Shown one piece after another: positions 24,301 to 34,055 of a stretch of 64,000 bases of DNA. Below the pieces are notes generated by a model that ran no database searches, had not been told where the DNA came from, and saw only the letters and a program-made list of their open reading frames with translations. Both the position numbers and the translations under genes were made by a program. Each line of letters opens with the position of its first letter. Position 1 is the first letter of the stretch. Source of the DNA: Limnomonas spitsbergensis (taxonomy: Eukaryota; Chlorophyta; Chlorophyceae; Chlamydomonadales); the NCBI GenBank assembly GCA_037349105.1, contig JAYJMM010000123.1, positions 7,316,001 through 7,380,000 on the forward strand, written 5' to 3'.

Positions 24301-27300
24301 CATTTGTGTGTGTGTGGGGACCCTTAACCCTTAACCCTCTTGGGGTGGGGTATTCAGGGTTTCCACCTGTCCAGGAGGTGGGTACCCCAACCCTTGCACA
24401 TCCCAGAGGAAGGAAAAGAGGTTAAGGGGAAGAGATAGAGCCCCCATAACACTCAGGCCCAACACTAGCCCTCTTGCGACTGTACAAGGTGGGGTACCTC
24501 TGTTTCGCATGACTGACGTGAACCAAGTGCATGAGGCAGCATGGCGCAGGAGTGCGCATGGCACAAAGCTTCATCGCGAATTATGGAGGAAATTTCACCA
24601 TGGGGAAATAACCAAGAGGATGGGAACTTATTTACAAGCAAGCATGGAAATCACTGAAGAGCTTTGGGGGGACCCAGTCTCATAAGGCGCCCAGCAACAA
24701 GAAAATATGAGGCCGGGCCGCTGGGGCCAGCTTCTTAGATAAATAAACGATACGCCCTGAGGCGTGGACAAAGGAAGCCACCCGTTCGGCCGTTGCACTA
24801 GGTGAGCTACCATGGGCCGGCATCACCCATACTCACCTCACTCTCAACCAAAATGGAAGCTTCCTTCCCCTACCCCTCTCCACTCCTTCCTCATCCCCCC
24901 CTGTTCCGGACCCAATCGGCGCTACCTTAGCCAACGTATTTTGAAGGTTGCTTCAGCCACACCCGCAACTACATCCCAGTATAACAACTTAGAGGGCTTG
25001 CATGGGCCACAGGCCGCAGGCTGGTCCAATTTTGGTACCCAACTTCATATCCCGGTGTGGCAGCTTGGGGGGCTTGATGCAGCAAGCCCGGTTGGGCCAT
25101 CAGCCGTAGGTCAAGGCATGGTCCCCATGAGCGTGCTGGCGGGCTGGGGGGCTTGGTGTAGCAAGGCTGTTGGGCCATCAGCTGTAGGCCGGTCAAGGCA
25201 TGGTCCCCATGAGCCCAGTGGTGGCCTCCCAGTGTCCTGTCATATTCAAAGTTAATCTGGTACACACGAAGTGCGCCTACAAATCAAGTGCGGTACCCTA
25301 AACCCTTTACCCAAACCCTCAACCCTACACTGCTGCACGTACACCACTCAGCGTTCTTTTTTCGTGACTCAGCGACATGTCAGCTAACCTCGAGTCTCTG
25401 GCCCGAGGCCCCATTTGCGGCCAGGTATGCTGCTTTGGCCACCAGCCGCAGGCCGGTCCAGGTTTGGTCTCAATCGGGCCTTTGGCGGCCGCAGGGCAGA
25501 CTCCCGACGGCGGGCTTGTAGCCGGGAAAAAAACACTTGCATTGATTCGTACCTTAAGATACGGTTAACAACAGTCCCGGCCTCACCCTCTTGTTGGTAC
25601 ACCCCCAGGATTGCACAAACAGCTCACCTGCAGGATCTGCAACAGAAACTCAGCAGACTTGACCGTGGCACTCGTGGACACATGCAACGGCTGGCTGCTG
25701 GTAGCGCGCCCTGCCGCCGCAGCCTCCGCCGCATTGTCTGGAGACGCAGACGAGGGGGCCGCCTCCCGCAGCGCTGGCCCCCCAGCGTCGTGCACGGCGA
25801 GCCCGGCGAGCCAGCCTGTCCCTTCCGCTCGGATGCCGTCGGCCAGCCTCTTAGCGAGGGCGTCCAGTAGCGGCTGGTCGACATGTGCGCACCTGGCGCA
25901 GGCGGACACCACGCAAGCCGACTCCTCGAGGTCGAGGGCCCACACCTCATACCTAAGCTGCACGCAGGCTCGCGCGACGTAGTCAACAACGGCTGCCCAG
26001 GAGGCTGAGCGGGCAGGGGCGTCGGCTGATGAGCGATCTCCTGGCAGGTTTGTGAGTCGCGCCCGAGCCCCCGCACGGCCCGCCCAATCTCCCTGCTTGC
26101 CTGCCCCCTCTGCACCTCCTTCTCCCCCCCCCCTTTCCCTGCGGCGGGAAGCCGCCGCTGAAGGCGACGCCGTGCTGCCTGTGGCCGCCAGGCATGCCGC
26201 CATCCCCTTGACCAGCGCTCCGGGCGACAAACGAACCGCGTGGCCGCCCGCAAAGCGCAGCGCGGCGGCCGTCGCCCGCGGTTCGTCTGCACCCATACCG
26301 GCGAGCGCCCCGGACAGGCACACAACATTCTCGGCCTGGTCCGCGTCCCAGTGCGGCGCGAGCTGCAGCATGCGCTTGGCCAGCACATGCCCCAGATGCC
26401 GGTGCGAGTGGTCCAGCTGTGCATAGCTCCCAGCCACAGCCAACAGACACCGGGGCGTCGACAGGCTGTCCATCCTGTCGACCAAGAGCGTCGCGAGGTG
26501 GTCCATCAGCTCCGCGTTCCGGTAGTCGAGGATAGCCAGGGAGCTTACCAGGGGTAGGAGTACTTTGTTGGGCAGCCGCGGCGCCAGCATCAGCCGCGCA
26601 GAGATCGCGTCCAGATGCCACCGTTGGGCGCAGCTGAGGAAAGGGAGAACAGTGGGGGAGGGGGGGGGTGAGTGTGCATGTCAAGGTGGTTTTGGGGGAT
26701 TTCTTAACCCTGAACATGGGAGGAGGTGAATGCAAATGGTAGGGTTTAGGGTTTAGGGTTTAGGGTTTTCCAAAACTGTGAACTGGGGAAGAAGGGAAGA
26801 AAAGCATGCGCATATGAAGTTAAGGGTTAAGGGTTACTATAAATCTAAATCCTTAACTGTAGGAGATGTGCGTGCGTGCGCATATTGAAGTACCATTTGT
26901 AGAGGGCATGCCATCGGACAAATCCATAAACGTACGGTACACATGTAGTCAGCAGTACTTCCCCGAATCCACGCCGCATTCGTGCTCTTCTTCTCTATTT
27001 CATTCCTTCCTTTCTAAAGAGGGTTTGCAGTCACTCGCACCAACTCCTACTCGTACCAATTCCTGCGGAACGAAGGCCTCCCACTTCACAGTGCACTCAA
27101 CCCAGCATGGCTAGCACGGCAGCCGGCTTGCAACGTCGTAGTTCGTCATCTAACTCACCCCAGCTTGGCAAGCACGACGGCAAAGCTGGCGACATCATAA
27201 TGCGGCACCTCGCTCAGGTCTCTCGTCGCCACATCCACCAGGGCATTGACGAGCGACCCCGGGCCCGCCTGCAGGCTGGCCACCGGCACCAACGTCAACA

Positions 27301-30300
27301 AGCGGAGGGCGCTGGAGCTGTTGCTGCCATGCACCGTGGCCTCTGCGAGCGCCAGACCATCCGTCACACCGCGAGAACCGCCGCCGCCGCCGATGCCGTC
27401 CGCATCATTGACGGGCGTGAACTCCTCGAGGTCCAGGAAGGGCCGTCCGCCGCCGAGCGACGCCTCGCCGGCAGATATCCCCGCTTCCCCGCCGGCCCCG
27501 ATGACGCTGCTGCCGCTTGCCGAGAGACCCCGGTGACCGTCCTTCAGGCTGAGCACTGCGGCGCAGTCGTTGCGGCTGAGGTGGCGGGACACGGCTTGCC
27601 AGGCGCCTGCAAGGAGGAGGGAGACATAGATTGCAGACTGAGGGGCGGGAGCGCGGGTCGCATAATTTTTAGGTGGAGCTTGGCCGCCGGATTTACCAGA
27701 TCTAGGGTGAAGCTAACCTGAACCATAAACAACCTCTCGGTTGTCAAAGGTCCATACAGGGTACTGGTACCTGCGATCCGGATCAACCAGATCTAGGGTG
27801 CCTTGGGTGATGTTAACCTGAACCCTAAACACCCTCTCGGGTGACAAAGGTACCAGAATACCTTCGATCTGGCGGCATGTCGTGTTACAAATATATCAAC
27901 GGCAATACAGGCGAGATGGATGAGACGGCAGCATTGCGGGTTAAGGGTCCGGAGGGCTGCACCAGGCGAGGAGTGTACGAAGGCAACTGTCAATTACTGT
28001 TTTGCAGCACTAAGTATGGTATGTGAAGAGGGCAGAGTTTATCAGCCCTTTTCTTGTCTTTCACGTATGTTATTTTAGTCCAGAGGCAAGTGTGAAGGCA
28101 AGTGTGAGATCAAGTGAAGGATTTAGACATATGGCATGTGACAAGGGCAGGCTTTGTCAGCCCTTTTCTTGTGTCGCACGTCCATAATTCGAGTCCGTAG
28201 CCAAGAGTGAGGGCAAGTGTGAGGGCAAAAGTGAGGGCAAGTGAAGGTGTTATAATTATGGTATGTGACGAGTGCAGGCTTCGATTGTCCTTTCTTGTGT
28301 TGCATCATTATCATTCAAGTCCAGAGGCAAGTATCAGGGCAAGTATGAAGGATATGGACAAATGGCATGTGAAGAGGGCAGGCCTCGTCAGCCTTTCCCT
28401 TGTGTTGCATCAGTGTCAGTCAAGTCCAGAGACAAGATTTAGAACAGTGCATACCCGCTGGGCCCTGCTGAATGCTCGGCCGCATGGGGCTGGTAGGGAA
28501 TGACTATGCTCAATTCCAGCTACCATGCGCAGCCAGGACCATGGTGCAGCCATGCCCCCCTCCTATGCGAGGGGGGCAGGACTATGGAACCCGGAGATCT
28601 AGACAGGGGGGAAGAGAAGATCGTTTGGCAAGAGGAAAGTGCGAGGGCAAGTATGAAGTACATGGACATCTGGTATGAGCGGAGGGCAGGCTTTGTCAGC
28701 CCTTTTTTATGTTACATCAGTGTCATTCAAATCCAGCCTGAAGATGACCCAAGCCCAGCTTGCATCCCCTTATTTACTTCTCCTTCCTCGTAGCCCTTTC
28801 TCCTTCTCCTTCCTCCCTCCCTCCCTCCCTCCCTCCCTCCCTCCCTCCCCCTCCTTCTCCTGGCCCATTCTCTCGCCCCTTTTCCATTCGTTCGTCCCCT
28901 CTCGAACTCCCCACAGCCAAAATGAATGTGGCGCTTGTAGGATACCCAGGTCAGGGGTAATATTTGACCTAGAACAGATGTTAGGGACCAAAGCCACAAG
29001 GGTAACTGCTGACGCCCTTATCCGTTCCCCTCCTCCCCTCCTCTCCTTCAATCTCTCCCCTCCCCTCCCCTCCACCCCATCTCGCCTCTCTTTCTCCCTC
29101 CCTCCTCATTCCCTATCCTCCAACGTCAACTCCCCCCTACCCTCCCCCCTTCCCTTCCCCCCGCCCCTCCATCCCTTATCCCCTTCCTCCTCCCCTCCAC
29201 ACCCTCCTCCCCTTCCCTGTCTCTCCTCCCCCCCCTTCCCTCCCCTCCATCCCCGCTCCCCTACCTCCCCCCCCCTCCCGCACGGCTGTCACCTGCCGAC
29301 AGCTGCAAGTTCACACTTTCCAATGCCAGGAGCACCAGCGCCACCTCCTGCAGACTCGACCAGGCTAGCTCCTGAAACAAGAACAAAACATATCAGCAAC
29401 AGCAGCAGTGCGTAATGAACCGGTGGAGAGCAAGGACGAGAGCAATCATTGCCCAGACCCAATGCTGTGATTACTCCGTCCCACGCCCTGGTAACACTTG
29501 TCCATTTAGGGTTCAGCCGCGATTCATGATCGATGCATACTATCAATACTGACGAGTGCCGGAAGAGACATACTTACCATCAAAACATGACAACATGGCA
29601 TCCTTGTTGCACAATACAGCCCCGCCATTTTCATAGGAACTTAAGGAGGCCCCAGAAAACTCTTTCATATAGAGCACGTGCTGCTAACATTGCCAACCGA
29701 TGTTAGCAGCGCCTGCATGCTAAACACCAAGAGAGATGCCACAGATGCCGGAGGAGTCAAAAGACTATCCAGAACAAACCGTCCAGAACAAACGGTCCAG
29801 GACAAACGGTCCAGAACAAACGGTCCAGAACAAACGGTCCAGAACAAACGGTCCAGAACAAACGGTCCAGAACAAACCGTCCACAACAAACCGTCCAGAA
29901 CAAACTGTCCAGAACAAACGGTCCAGAACAAACGGTCCAGAACAAATGGTCCAGAACAAACGGTTCAGAACAAACCGTCCACAACAAACCGTCCAGAACA
30001 AACGGTCCAGAACAAACGGTCCAGAACAAACGGTCCACAACAAACGGTCCAGAACAAACGGTCCAGAACAAACGGTCCACAACAAACGGTCCAGAACAAA
30101 CGGTTCAGAACAAACCGTCCACAACAAACCGTCCAGAACAAACGGTCCAGAACAAACGGTTCAGAACAAACCGTCCACAACAAACGGTCCAGAACAAACG
30201 GTCCAGAACAAACGGTCCAGAACAAACGGTCCAGAACAAACGGTCCAGAACAAATGGTCCAGAACAAACGGTTCAGAACAAACCGTCCACAACAAACCGT

Positions 30301-31769
30301 CCAGAACAAACCGTCCAGAACAAACGTTTCAGAATAAACCGTCCAGAACAAACGGTCCAGAACAAACGGTCCAGAACAAACGGTCCAGAACAAACGGTCC
30401 AGAACAAACCGTCCAGAACAAATGGTCCAGAACAAACGGTCCAGAACAAATGGTCCAGAACAAACGGTTCAGAACAAACCGTCCACAACAAACCGTCCAG
30501 AACAAACCGTCCAGAACAAACGTTTCAGAATAAACGGTCCAGAACAAACGGTCCAGAACAAACGGTCCAGAACAAACGGTCCAGAACAAACGGTCCAGAA
30601 CAAACCGTCCTGAACAAATGGTCCAGAACAAATGGTCCAGAACAAACGGTTCAGAACAAACCGTCCACAACAAACCGTCCAGAACAAACCGTCCAGAACA
30701 AACGTTTCAGAATAAACCGTCCAGAACAAACGGTCCAGAACAAACGGTCCAGAACAAACCGTCAAGAACAAACGGTCCAGAACATGTTCAGCATTCCCTT
30801 TGGACGAGGTCTAAGAGCCCCCACGCTCACCTGAAGGAGCCTGCCTTCGAGCTCCTGACCCCTGGCCTGTAGCTGAAGCAGCTGTGCGCTTTGCGAAGGT
30901 GCCACAGCCTCTAACGCCTCCAAGACCTCTGCCGGCCCCACGGCTGTGGGCGGCTGCTGCGCTGCTGGCTCTACAGCCAGCTGAGTTTCTGGCCCCAAAA
31001 CCTGATCCTGTCCGACGGCACTCTTGTCCTGTCGACTTCTGCGCCGGAGATCTGTGGACAGTGTCGATCCGAGATCTAGGAGCTGGGTCGCCTCGGACTC
31101 TAGGGCCCCTGAGGTACCGACGCCGCTCAAGCGGATAGGTGAGAGGGACGTCAGCAGCGACGAGGCTGCTGGCTTAGCGTGCAGCCGTCCTGGGATCACT
31201 GGCACAGATCTCCCGCGAACACGCGCACCCTTGCTGCCCAAGGCCGCTAGGGCATGAGCCAGGTCGGCCGTTGCTGGCTTCCCTAGAGGAGGTGGATAGG
31301 CGGTGTCCTTGCGTGGAATGCGTGCAGGGTCCATGTCAGCCAACGGAGTGACCCAGTCTGCAGCAGACCTCTGCAGGGTAAACCACGCAGCGGTGCCCTG
31401 ACCTGCAGCAGTGGCCGCAGATGTTGGGGCAGCAGCAGCAGCAGCAGCCGTTGCCGCAGCAACCTTAAGGTGGGATACAGCTGCTCTCCAACGGGACGAT
31501 GACGAGGCAACGTCTGTGTACGCAGCATCCGAATCCATCTCTGCTACCGAAGCACCCCATTCGGCAGCAGACCTCTGTGAAGCAAGCCATGCGGCATTGC
31601 CCTGAAATAAAGGAGCCGCGGATGGCGGGACAGGAGCAGCGGGATCAGCAGCAGCGGCGGCAGCAGCGGTGGTGGCTGTCTCCTTAGACAGGGCTGGAGG
31701 CATGCCCGGCTCGTCTTGACCTGGACTCGAGCTGCTGTAAAATCTGTGCCCAGATGCATGGGCAAGCAT
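15324..31769 (-). CDS. Large organelle-type protein with FASTK/HPR/OPR-like helical repeats
   Basis: Nine exons join in phase on the minus strand: 31769-30831, 29371-29293, 27606-27159, 26633-25628, 24287-23451, 23026-22254, 19124-18975, 17410-17075 and 16617-15324 (TGA), about 1,953 residues. The N-terminus MLAHASGHRFYSSSSPGQ looks like an organelle presequence with a mitochondrial-type RFYS site. An in-frame reading extends further upstream, so the start is uncertain. Helix-pair blocks such as LPLVSSLAILDYRNAELMDH (exon 4), VRTLAELFWALSVT (exon 9) and EQLLAVFEAYAAAGACHRQL (exon 7) resemble the repeats of FASTK-like, heptatricopeptide and octotricopeptide proteins, which bind organellar RNA. 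Long Gly, Ala and Gln tracts separate them. No C-terminal RAP domain was found. The gene structure is well supported; the function is inference. Confidence 0.72.
17440..17990 (-). repeat. Tandem copies of an acceptor and exon start in intron 7 of the large gene
   Basis: Units of roughly 115-120 bp repeat the start of the exon at 17410 with its acceptor. On the minus strand they read CTGCTTCAG or CTGCTCCAG followed by a GTCCTTGATGCTGCATGCGG-like start and GGAGCAGGTCGTGC. Recognisable copies lie at about 17460-17525, 17640-17660 (partial), 17700-17770 and 17815-17880. Intervening units carry a second motif (GACTGGCCTGCCCTCCAAGG on minus) at about 17610 and 17960. Confidence 0.85.
18340..18545. 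repeat. Tandem telomere-like repeats with GGTCAGGGGGCTGGTG
   Basis: Four units of about 60 bp, each joining GGTCAGGGGGCTGGTGAC to degenerate TTTAGGG runs. Lies in intron 7 of the large gene. No other feature was recognised in the intron at 17991-18339 or 18546-18974 apart from a short GCATGGCTTGT tandem at about 18830-18870. Confidence 0.85.
19140..19310. repeat. G-rich simple sequence next to an acceptor
   Basis: Imperfect GGGGTGGGGCAGAAGGGG-like sequence begins directly upstream (coding sense) of the acceptor at 19125, giving a C-rich tract on the minus strand. From 19311 to 19650 nothing was recognised. At about 19650-19770, TTTGAACGRATACCCACGCACC-like units occur three times at about 65-bp spacing. 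Confidence 0.7.
19870..19925 (+). repeat. Short perfect TTTAGGG run
   Basis: Three to four consecutive TTTAGGG units between two copies of GGTAGACCTGGGAACATGC-like sequence, in intron 6 of the large gene. These belong to a short tandem of about 60 bp (19840-20040) with GACATGCATTGG. Confidence 0.8.
20050..21006. repeat. GGCAG pentanucleotide array, about 950 bp
   Basis: A nearly pure GGGCA/GGCAG array. It is perfect from about 20665 to 21006 and degenerate (GGACA, GGGTA, GAGCA variants) from 20160 to 20660. It lies in intron 6 of the large gene, on the coding strand as CTGCC. All six frames stay open because the unit lacks stop codons, so the long frames here are artefacts. Confidence 0.97.
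21360..21725 (+). repeat. Degenerate TTTAGGG / TTCAGGTCAGGG repeat
   Basis: About 20 imperfect units alternating GGGTTTAGGG with TTTCAGGTCAGGG. Just upstream, 21180-21280 carries repeated TACCGGTACTGCCGG-type units. Both lie in intron 6 of the large gene. Confidence 0.85.
21945..22110 (+). repeat. Pyrimidine-rich minisatellite CCTTCCTTCCAGCCTACCTGT
   Basis: Repeated TACCTGTCC and CTTCCAGCC units in the first part of intron 6 of the large gene (minus sense), about 150 bp past the donor at 22253. Confidence 0.85.
23100..23180. repeat. AT-rich inverted repeat in intron 5 of the large gene
   Basis: AGGAATCGGTGTCC and its perfect reverse complement GGACACCGATTCCT lie about 30 bp apart and could form a 14-bp stem. 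Related half-copies of CGATTCCTTA and TATTCCAAATA occur around it (23060-23230). This looks like a small foldback insertion. Confidence 0.7.
23240..23470 (-). repeat. Triplicated exon end and donor (exon 5 of the large gene)
   Basis: The real exon end at 23451 (CTCAATGCAG followed by GTTCGTTACTGC) is repeated with exon ends at 23351 and 23248, about 100 bp apart. Each copy includes 20-30 bases of exon (CCGTAGGGTGGGCGG on plus), the donor, and roughly 70 bp of intron. Confidence 0.88.
25010..25225 (+). repeat. Two tandem copies of an 88-bp segment, part of dispersed family C
   Basis: The phrase GTCAAGGCATGGTCCCCATG occurs twice about 88 bp apart, each preceded by GTTGGGCCATCAGC. A related segment at 25371-25470 (CATGTCAGCTAACC, GAGGCCCCATTTG, GGCCACCAGCCGCAGGCCGG) matches 58635-58725 in the DnaJ gene. 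All lie in introns. No gene was recognised in 24288-25627, the intron that contains them. Confidence 0.75.
26735..26850. repeat. Short TTTAGGG run in intron 3 of the large gene
   Basis: About four TTTAGGG units followed by a segment conserved in the duplicated copy at 49025-49100 (GGGGAAGA, CATATCAA-like). No other feature was recognised in 26634-27158. Confidence 0.8.
28010..28745 (+). repeat. Tandem repeat of about 115-125 bp, split by a dispersed element
   Basis: Five copies of TATGGYATGTGAMRAGGGCAGG followed by TCAGCCCTTTTCTTGTGT and a GTCCAGAGGCAAGTGTGAGG-like part begin at about 28018, 28132, 28257, 28362 and 28671. The fifth is separated from the others by a family B insertion (28440-28595). 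Lies in intron 2 of the large gene. Codes M, R and Y denote variable bases. Confidence 0.85.
28440..28595 (-). repeat. Dispersed repeat family B (copy 2)
   Basis: Reverse complement of 9465-9620, sharing CAATTCCAGCTACCATGC and TGGGGCTGGTAGGGAATGA. It interrupts the tandem array at 28010-28745, so it was probably inserted after that array formed. Confidence 0.75.
28795..29280. repeat. Pyrimidine-rich tract in intron 2 of the large gene
   Basis: Long CT-rich sequence (CCCTCC, CTTCTCC, CCCCTCCC runs) interrupted at about 28900-29025 by a stretch of mixed composition. It lies just 3' (coding sense) of the donor at 29292. Confidence 0.85.
29768..30785. repeat. 14-bp array CCAGAACAAACGGT, about 1 kb
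   Basis: About 72 units of CCAGAACAAACGGT with a small set of recurring variants (CCACAACAAACCGT, TTCAGAACAAACC, AATGGT). Variants recur in blocks, giving a higher-order structure of about 200 bp. It starts roughly 45 bp from the exon 1 donor at 30831 of the large gene. The duplicated copy near 49120-49150 holds only two to three units. Open frames across it are repeat artefacts. Confidence 0.95.
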
Positions 31770-32375
31770 GCTGCCATGCGCAGCCCGAGGTTCGGCGCCA
31801 TGCGGGGACGCATGGTGACCATGACTCGCAGAGGGCCCAACGGGCGCCCAGGCGCTCAGGCTGGCGGTGTAGGACACCGGTAAATGAGTCCTACTTGTCG
31901 AACAGGGGCACCCATCTGCGTCTTGCAACTTGGCATCTGATGGGAGGCGACAAGACGTTCTCGCCTGGCATGCAACCCTGCATGGTTGGGAGGGACATAC
32001 AAACGCTGAGTTGCAAGTACGGGGCAGTGAGCACATGATCATATAGCCCATCAATATAGATGACAGTTTCAAGCTGCAGCCTAGATTCAGAGGGTCGGAG
32101 CAAAGGAGGGTGACATCGATGACTCGACACGATCGATACCTTGCAAGCAGCTCCGCACACGACTGAATGCCACTCCCTGTTCGTATCATCGATGCCTGGT
32201 CAAACCATCGGCTTGTTTATCATCCACGTGGCGGCCTAATGGTGCTAGGCTCTGCACACCATGCCCCATCAGGAGTGGGAGGCATGTGTGAACCTCAACT
32301 CCACTAGCATCCTCCATATAATTATACTTTTAGGCCCTACCTTGCGGACAGATCGTTTCATCAGAAGCTATGGCG
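31770..32375. promoter_or_regulatory. Head-to-head promoter region, copy A
   Basis: The interval between the start of the large minus-strand gene and the broken DnaJ exon on plus. It is closely matched by 50086-50683 (copy B), including GGTGACATCGATGACTCGAC, ATACCTTGCAAGCAGCTCCG and a TATAATTATA stretch (32323-32332 and 50631-50640) about 40-50 bp before the DnaJ start position. The TATAATTATA could be the DnaJ core promoter. Confidence 0.55.
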
Positions 32376-32521
32376 GATGGGGGTTAGCATACATATCGCT
32401 CCTCCTCATGGCTTGTGCAGCATATGTCACGGCAAAGGACCCTTATTCGACGTTAGGGCTGACCAAGTCTGCGTCAGACGATGACATAAAGCATGCGTAC
32501 GTAGAACAGGCTTTGAAATAA
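32376..32521 (+). pseudogene. Broken first exon of a DnaJ-domain gene (copy A)
   Basis: Reads LAYISLLLMACAAYVTAKDP and then [16 protein letters not shown], nearly the same as the intact exon at 50684-50848. Three lesions are visible. A base is missing at the start codon (CTATGGCGG against ATATGGGCGG), shifting the frame; RKQ has become VEQ; and the sequence stops (TAA) just before the HPD motif essential for Hsp70 stimulation. Downstream exons are absent. At 32565-32640 a family B fragment follows. Confidence 0.9.
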
Positions 32522-32639
32522 TGCAGGCAGACAGAGGATGGTCTACCAGAAATTGAGCTTGCTCATGCCCTACCAGCCCCATGCGGCCGAGCGTTCAGCA
32601 ATGCCCTCCGGGTATGCCCCGTTCTTAACATGCACTGCG

Positions 32640-33042
32640 AGCACTGTACTAGTCATCATGATCATCGATGCCACAAACTATTATGATCATCGACGCGTCA
32701 ATACCACGCTCGCTCGCTCGCACAACGAGACCTCGCCGACCCTCCGTTGACACAAGCCGACCAGCTCCTGACCACACCAGCCGTCAGCTCGCTGTCGACT
32801 GGAACACGCGCCTCTCCCCCTCGACTCGCCCAACGACCGTCACGTGGGTCACACCCATCCTATTACGACAGGCACACGCACGCAAAGGCGTCGGAGGTGG
32901 ACAGAGTGCTCTTAGCCTGTGGTGGGGAGGGCAAGGGGAGATGAATGGAGCACTATGGTAGCGGATATACTTTCTTCCATCCAGCTAGCATCACAGGGTG
33001 ACACACCAATGGTTGTGGCTATTTAACTTACAACAGACCGGC
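32640..33042. other. Intergenic, no gene recognised
   Basis: No convincing exon, repeat or RNA gene was seen. Confidence 0.4.
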
Positions 33043-33480
33043 CTAGGCAGTTCTCTTTTGGCAGCAGCTAGCGTTGGGAACGCGCCAAGGGCTGTCGCAG
33101 CCACCCACAATGTAACCATCTGCTGTCACCAGCTGCAGCATGTCCTGAAGCATCAAGCCTATCTCAATTCCACTGCTGCAGCCGTCAATGGGAGCAGAGC
33201 AGACAAATGAGACCCATATGTCAAATCCTGGCCTGACCGCTGCTGGCACACCGGGGAGTTGGGGGCAGCCGTCGCTGTCGTAGGCCATCCCGCCAGACTG
33301 CGTACCCGCTGCAGCTGACAGATAGCCTGACCTGGGGTTACCCTTCTCCCTTATAGACGACGCAAACCTTGGTGAGACGATGTCCACATTGTCACAGTAT
33401 ATTACAGTAAACGTGACAGAACCGTTTAGGCCGCTGTTAGCGGCCGCGGAGCCTCCGCAGCTTCCCTGCGGAGTCTCCTG
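33043..33480 (-). CDS. Hypothetical terminal exon of a cysteine-containing, secreted-type protein
   Basis: An open minus-strand segment of about 145 residues ends in CCQKRTA and TAG. It contains SVTFTVIYCDNVDIV, GYLSAAAGTQSGGMAYD and IGLMLQDMLQLVTADGYIVG with several spaced cysteines, and has balanced, gene-like composition. A CAG at 33482-33480 (TCAGATCAG in sense) could be its acceptor. No upstream exon was found because transposon sequence begins within about 60 bp. The family is not recognised. An extracellular protein is a reasonable guess. Confidence 0.45.
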   Translation of the reverse strand, partial: QETPQGSCGGSAAANSGLNGSVTFTVIYCDNVDIVSPRFASSIREKGNPRSGYLSAAAGTQSGGMAYDSDGCPQLPGVPAAVRPGFDIWVSFVCSAPIDGCSSGIEIGLMLQDMLQLVTADGYIVGGCDSPWRVPNASCCQKRTA

Positions 33481-33547
33481 ATCTGATCTGGAACCCAGAA
33501 TCCCGCTCAAGAGTGAAGTGTAGCAGATTCTACCGTACTCAGTAATT

Positions 33548-33583
33548 AGGGCATGCCGGGACCTTTGAATCCCGGCGTGCCAG
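33548..33583. other. Hairpin-forming inverted repeat
   Basis: GGCATGCCGGGA and TCCCGGCGTGCC flank an 8-base loop, giving a 12-bp stem with one G-T pair. It lies immediately left of the inverted-repeat element at 33594. Confidence 0.65.
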
Positions 33584-33593
33584 CTTGCTACTT

Positions 33594-34055
33594 ACTTTTG
33601 TCCCTTTTGAAGGACAGGCCTTTGGTGTAAAGAGTATAGGCCTAGCTCTCACGGATACTAGTCCTTGCTCGCCACTAAGTCAGTACCTTACACTTCAGTC
33701 AAGTCTAGCACCACGGAAAGTGGTGATAGCATAAGCAAGTGACAAGCGAGCCCCATCCAGATCACTGGTCATACCCAGCCGACGCGATCTACGGCGCTCG
33801 CCCTGAAGAGCACGCGACCTACGGTGCCGATCCCTGACTACTCGTCCATCTGAGACGACTAATCAGGCAAGCAGTCCCAAGCAGATATTCACCTAAATAG
33901 ACCAGGAGGCGCAAAGCCGACCAGGAGCTCTCGGCGTACCAGCTTCCAGCTGAGTCCGCCCGGCGACAAAACCCACGGACAAAGTCACCTCCGTCGCCGT
34001 TCCTTCGCAACCCCGAGCATCCCCGCTCTCAGTGTCCTTCAAAAGGGACAAAAGT
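33594..34055. mobile_element. Element with 23-bp perfect terminal inverted repeats
   Basis: The sequence from 33594 to 33616, beginning ACTTTTGTCCCTTTTGAAGG, is repeated perfectly in inverse orientation at 34033-34055, giving a 462-bp unit with no coding capacity. No target-site duplication is obvious. It could be a MITE or part of the leader of the retroelement that follows. Confidence 0.7.

Noticed and set aside
24660..24815. Possible tRNA-derived SINE (minus strand, TGGTAGCTCACCTAGTG resembles an A box)
   Set aside because: No convincing B box, cloverleaf or second copy was found.
29678..30673. Frames of 100-265 residues in the 14-bp array
   Set aside because: Repeat artefacts; the unit has no stop in several frames and the array lies in an intron.
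31411..31687. Plus frames opposite exon 1 of the large gene, and equivalents at 49565-49970
   Set aside because: Antisense shadows of Ala-rich coding sequence, preserved in both copies only because the sense strand is.
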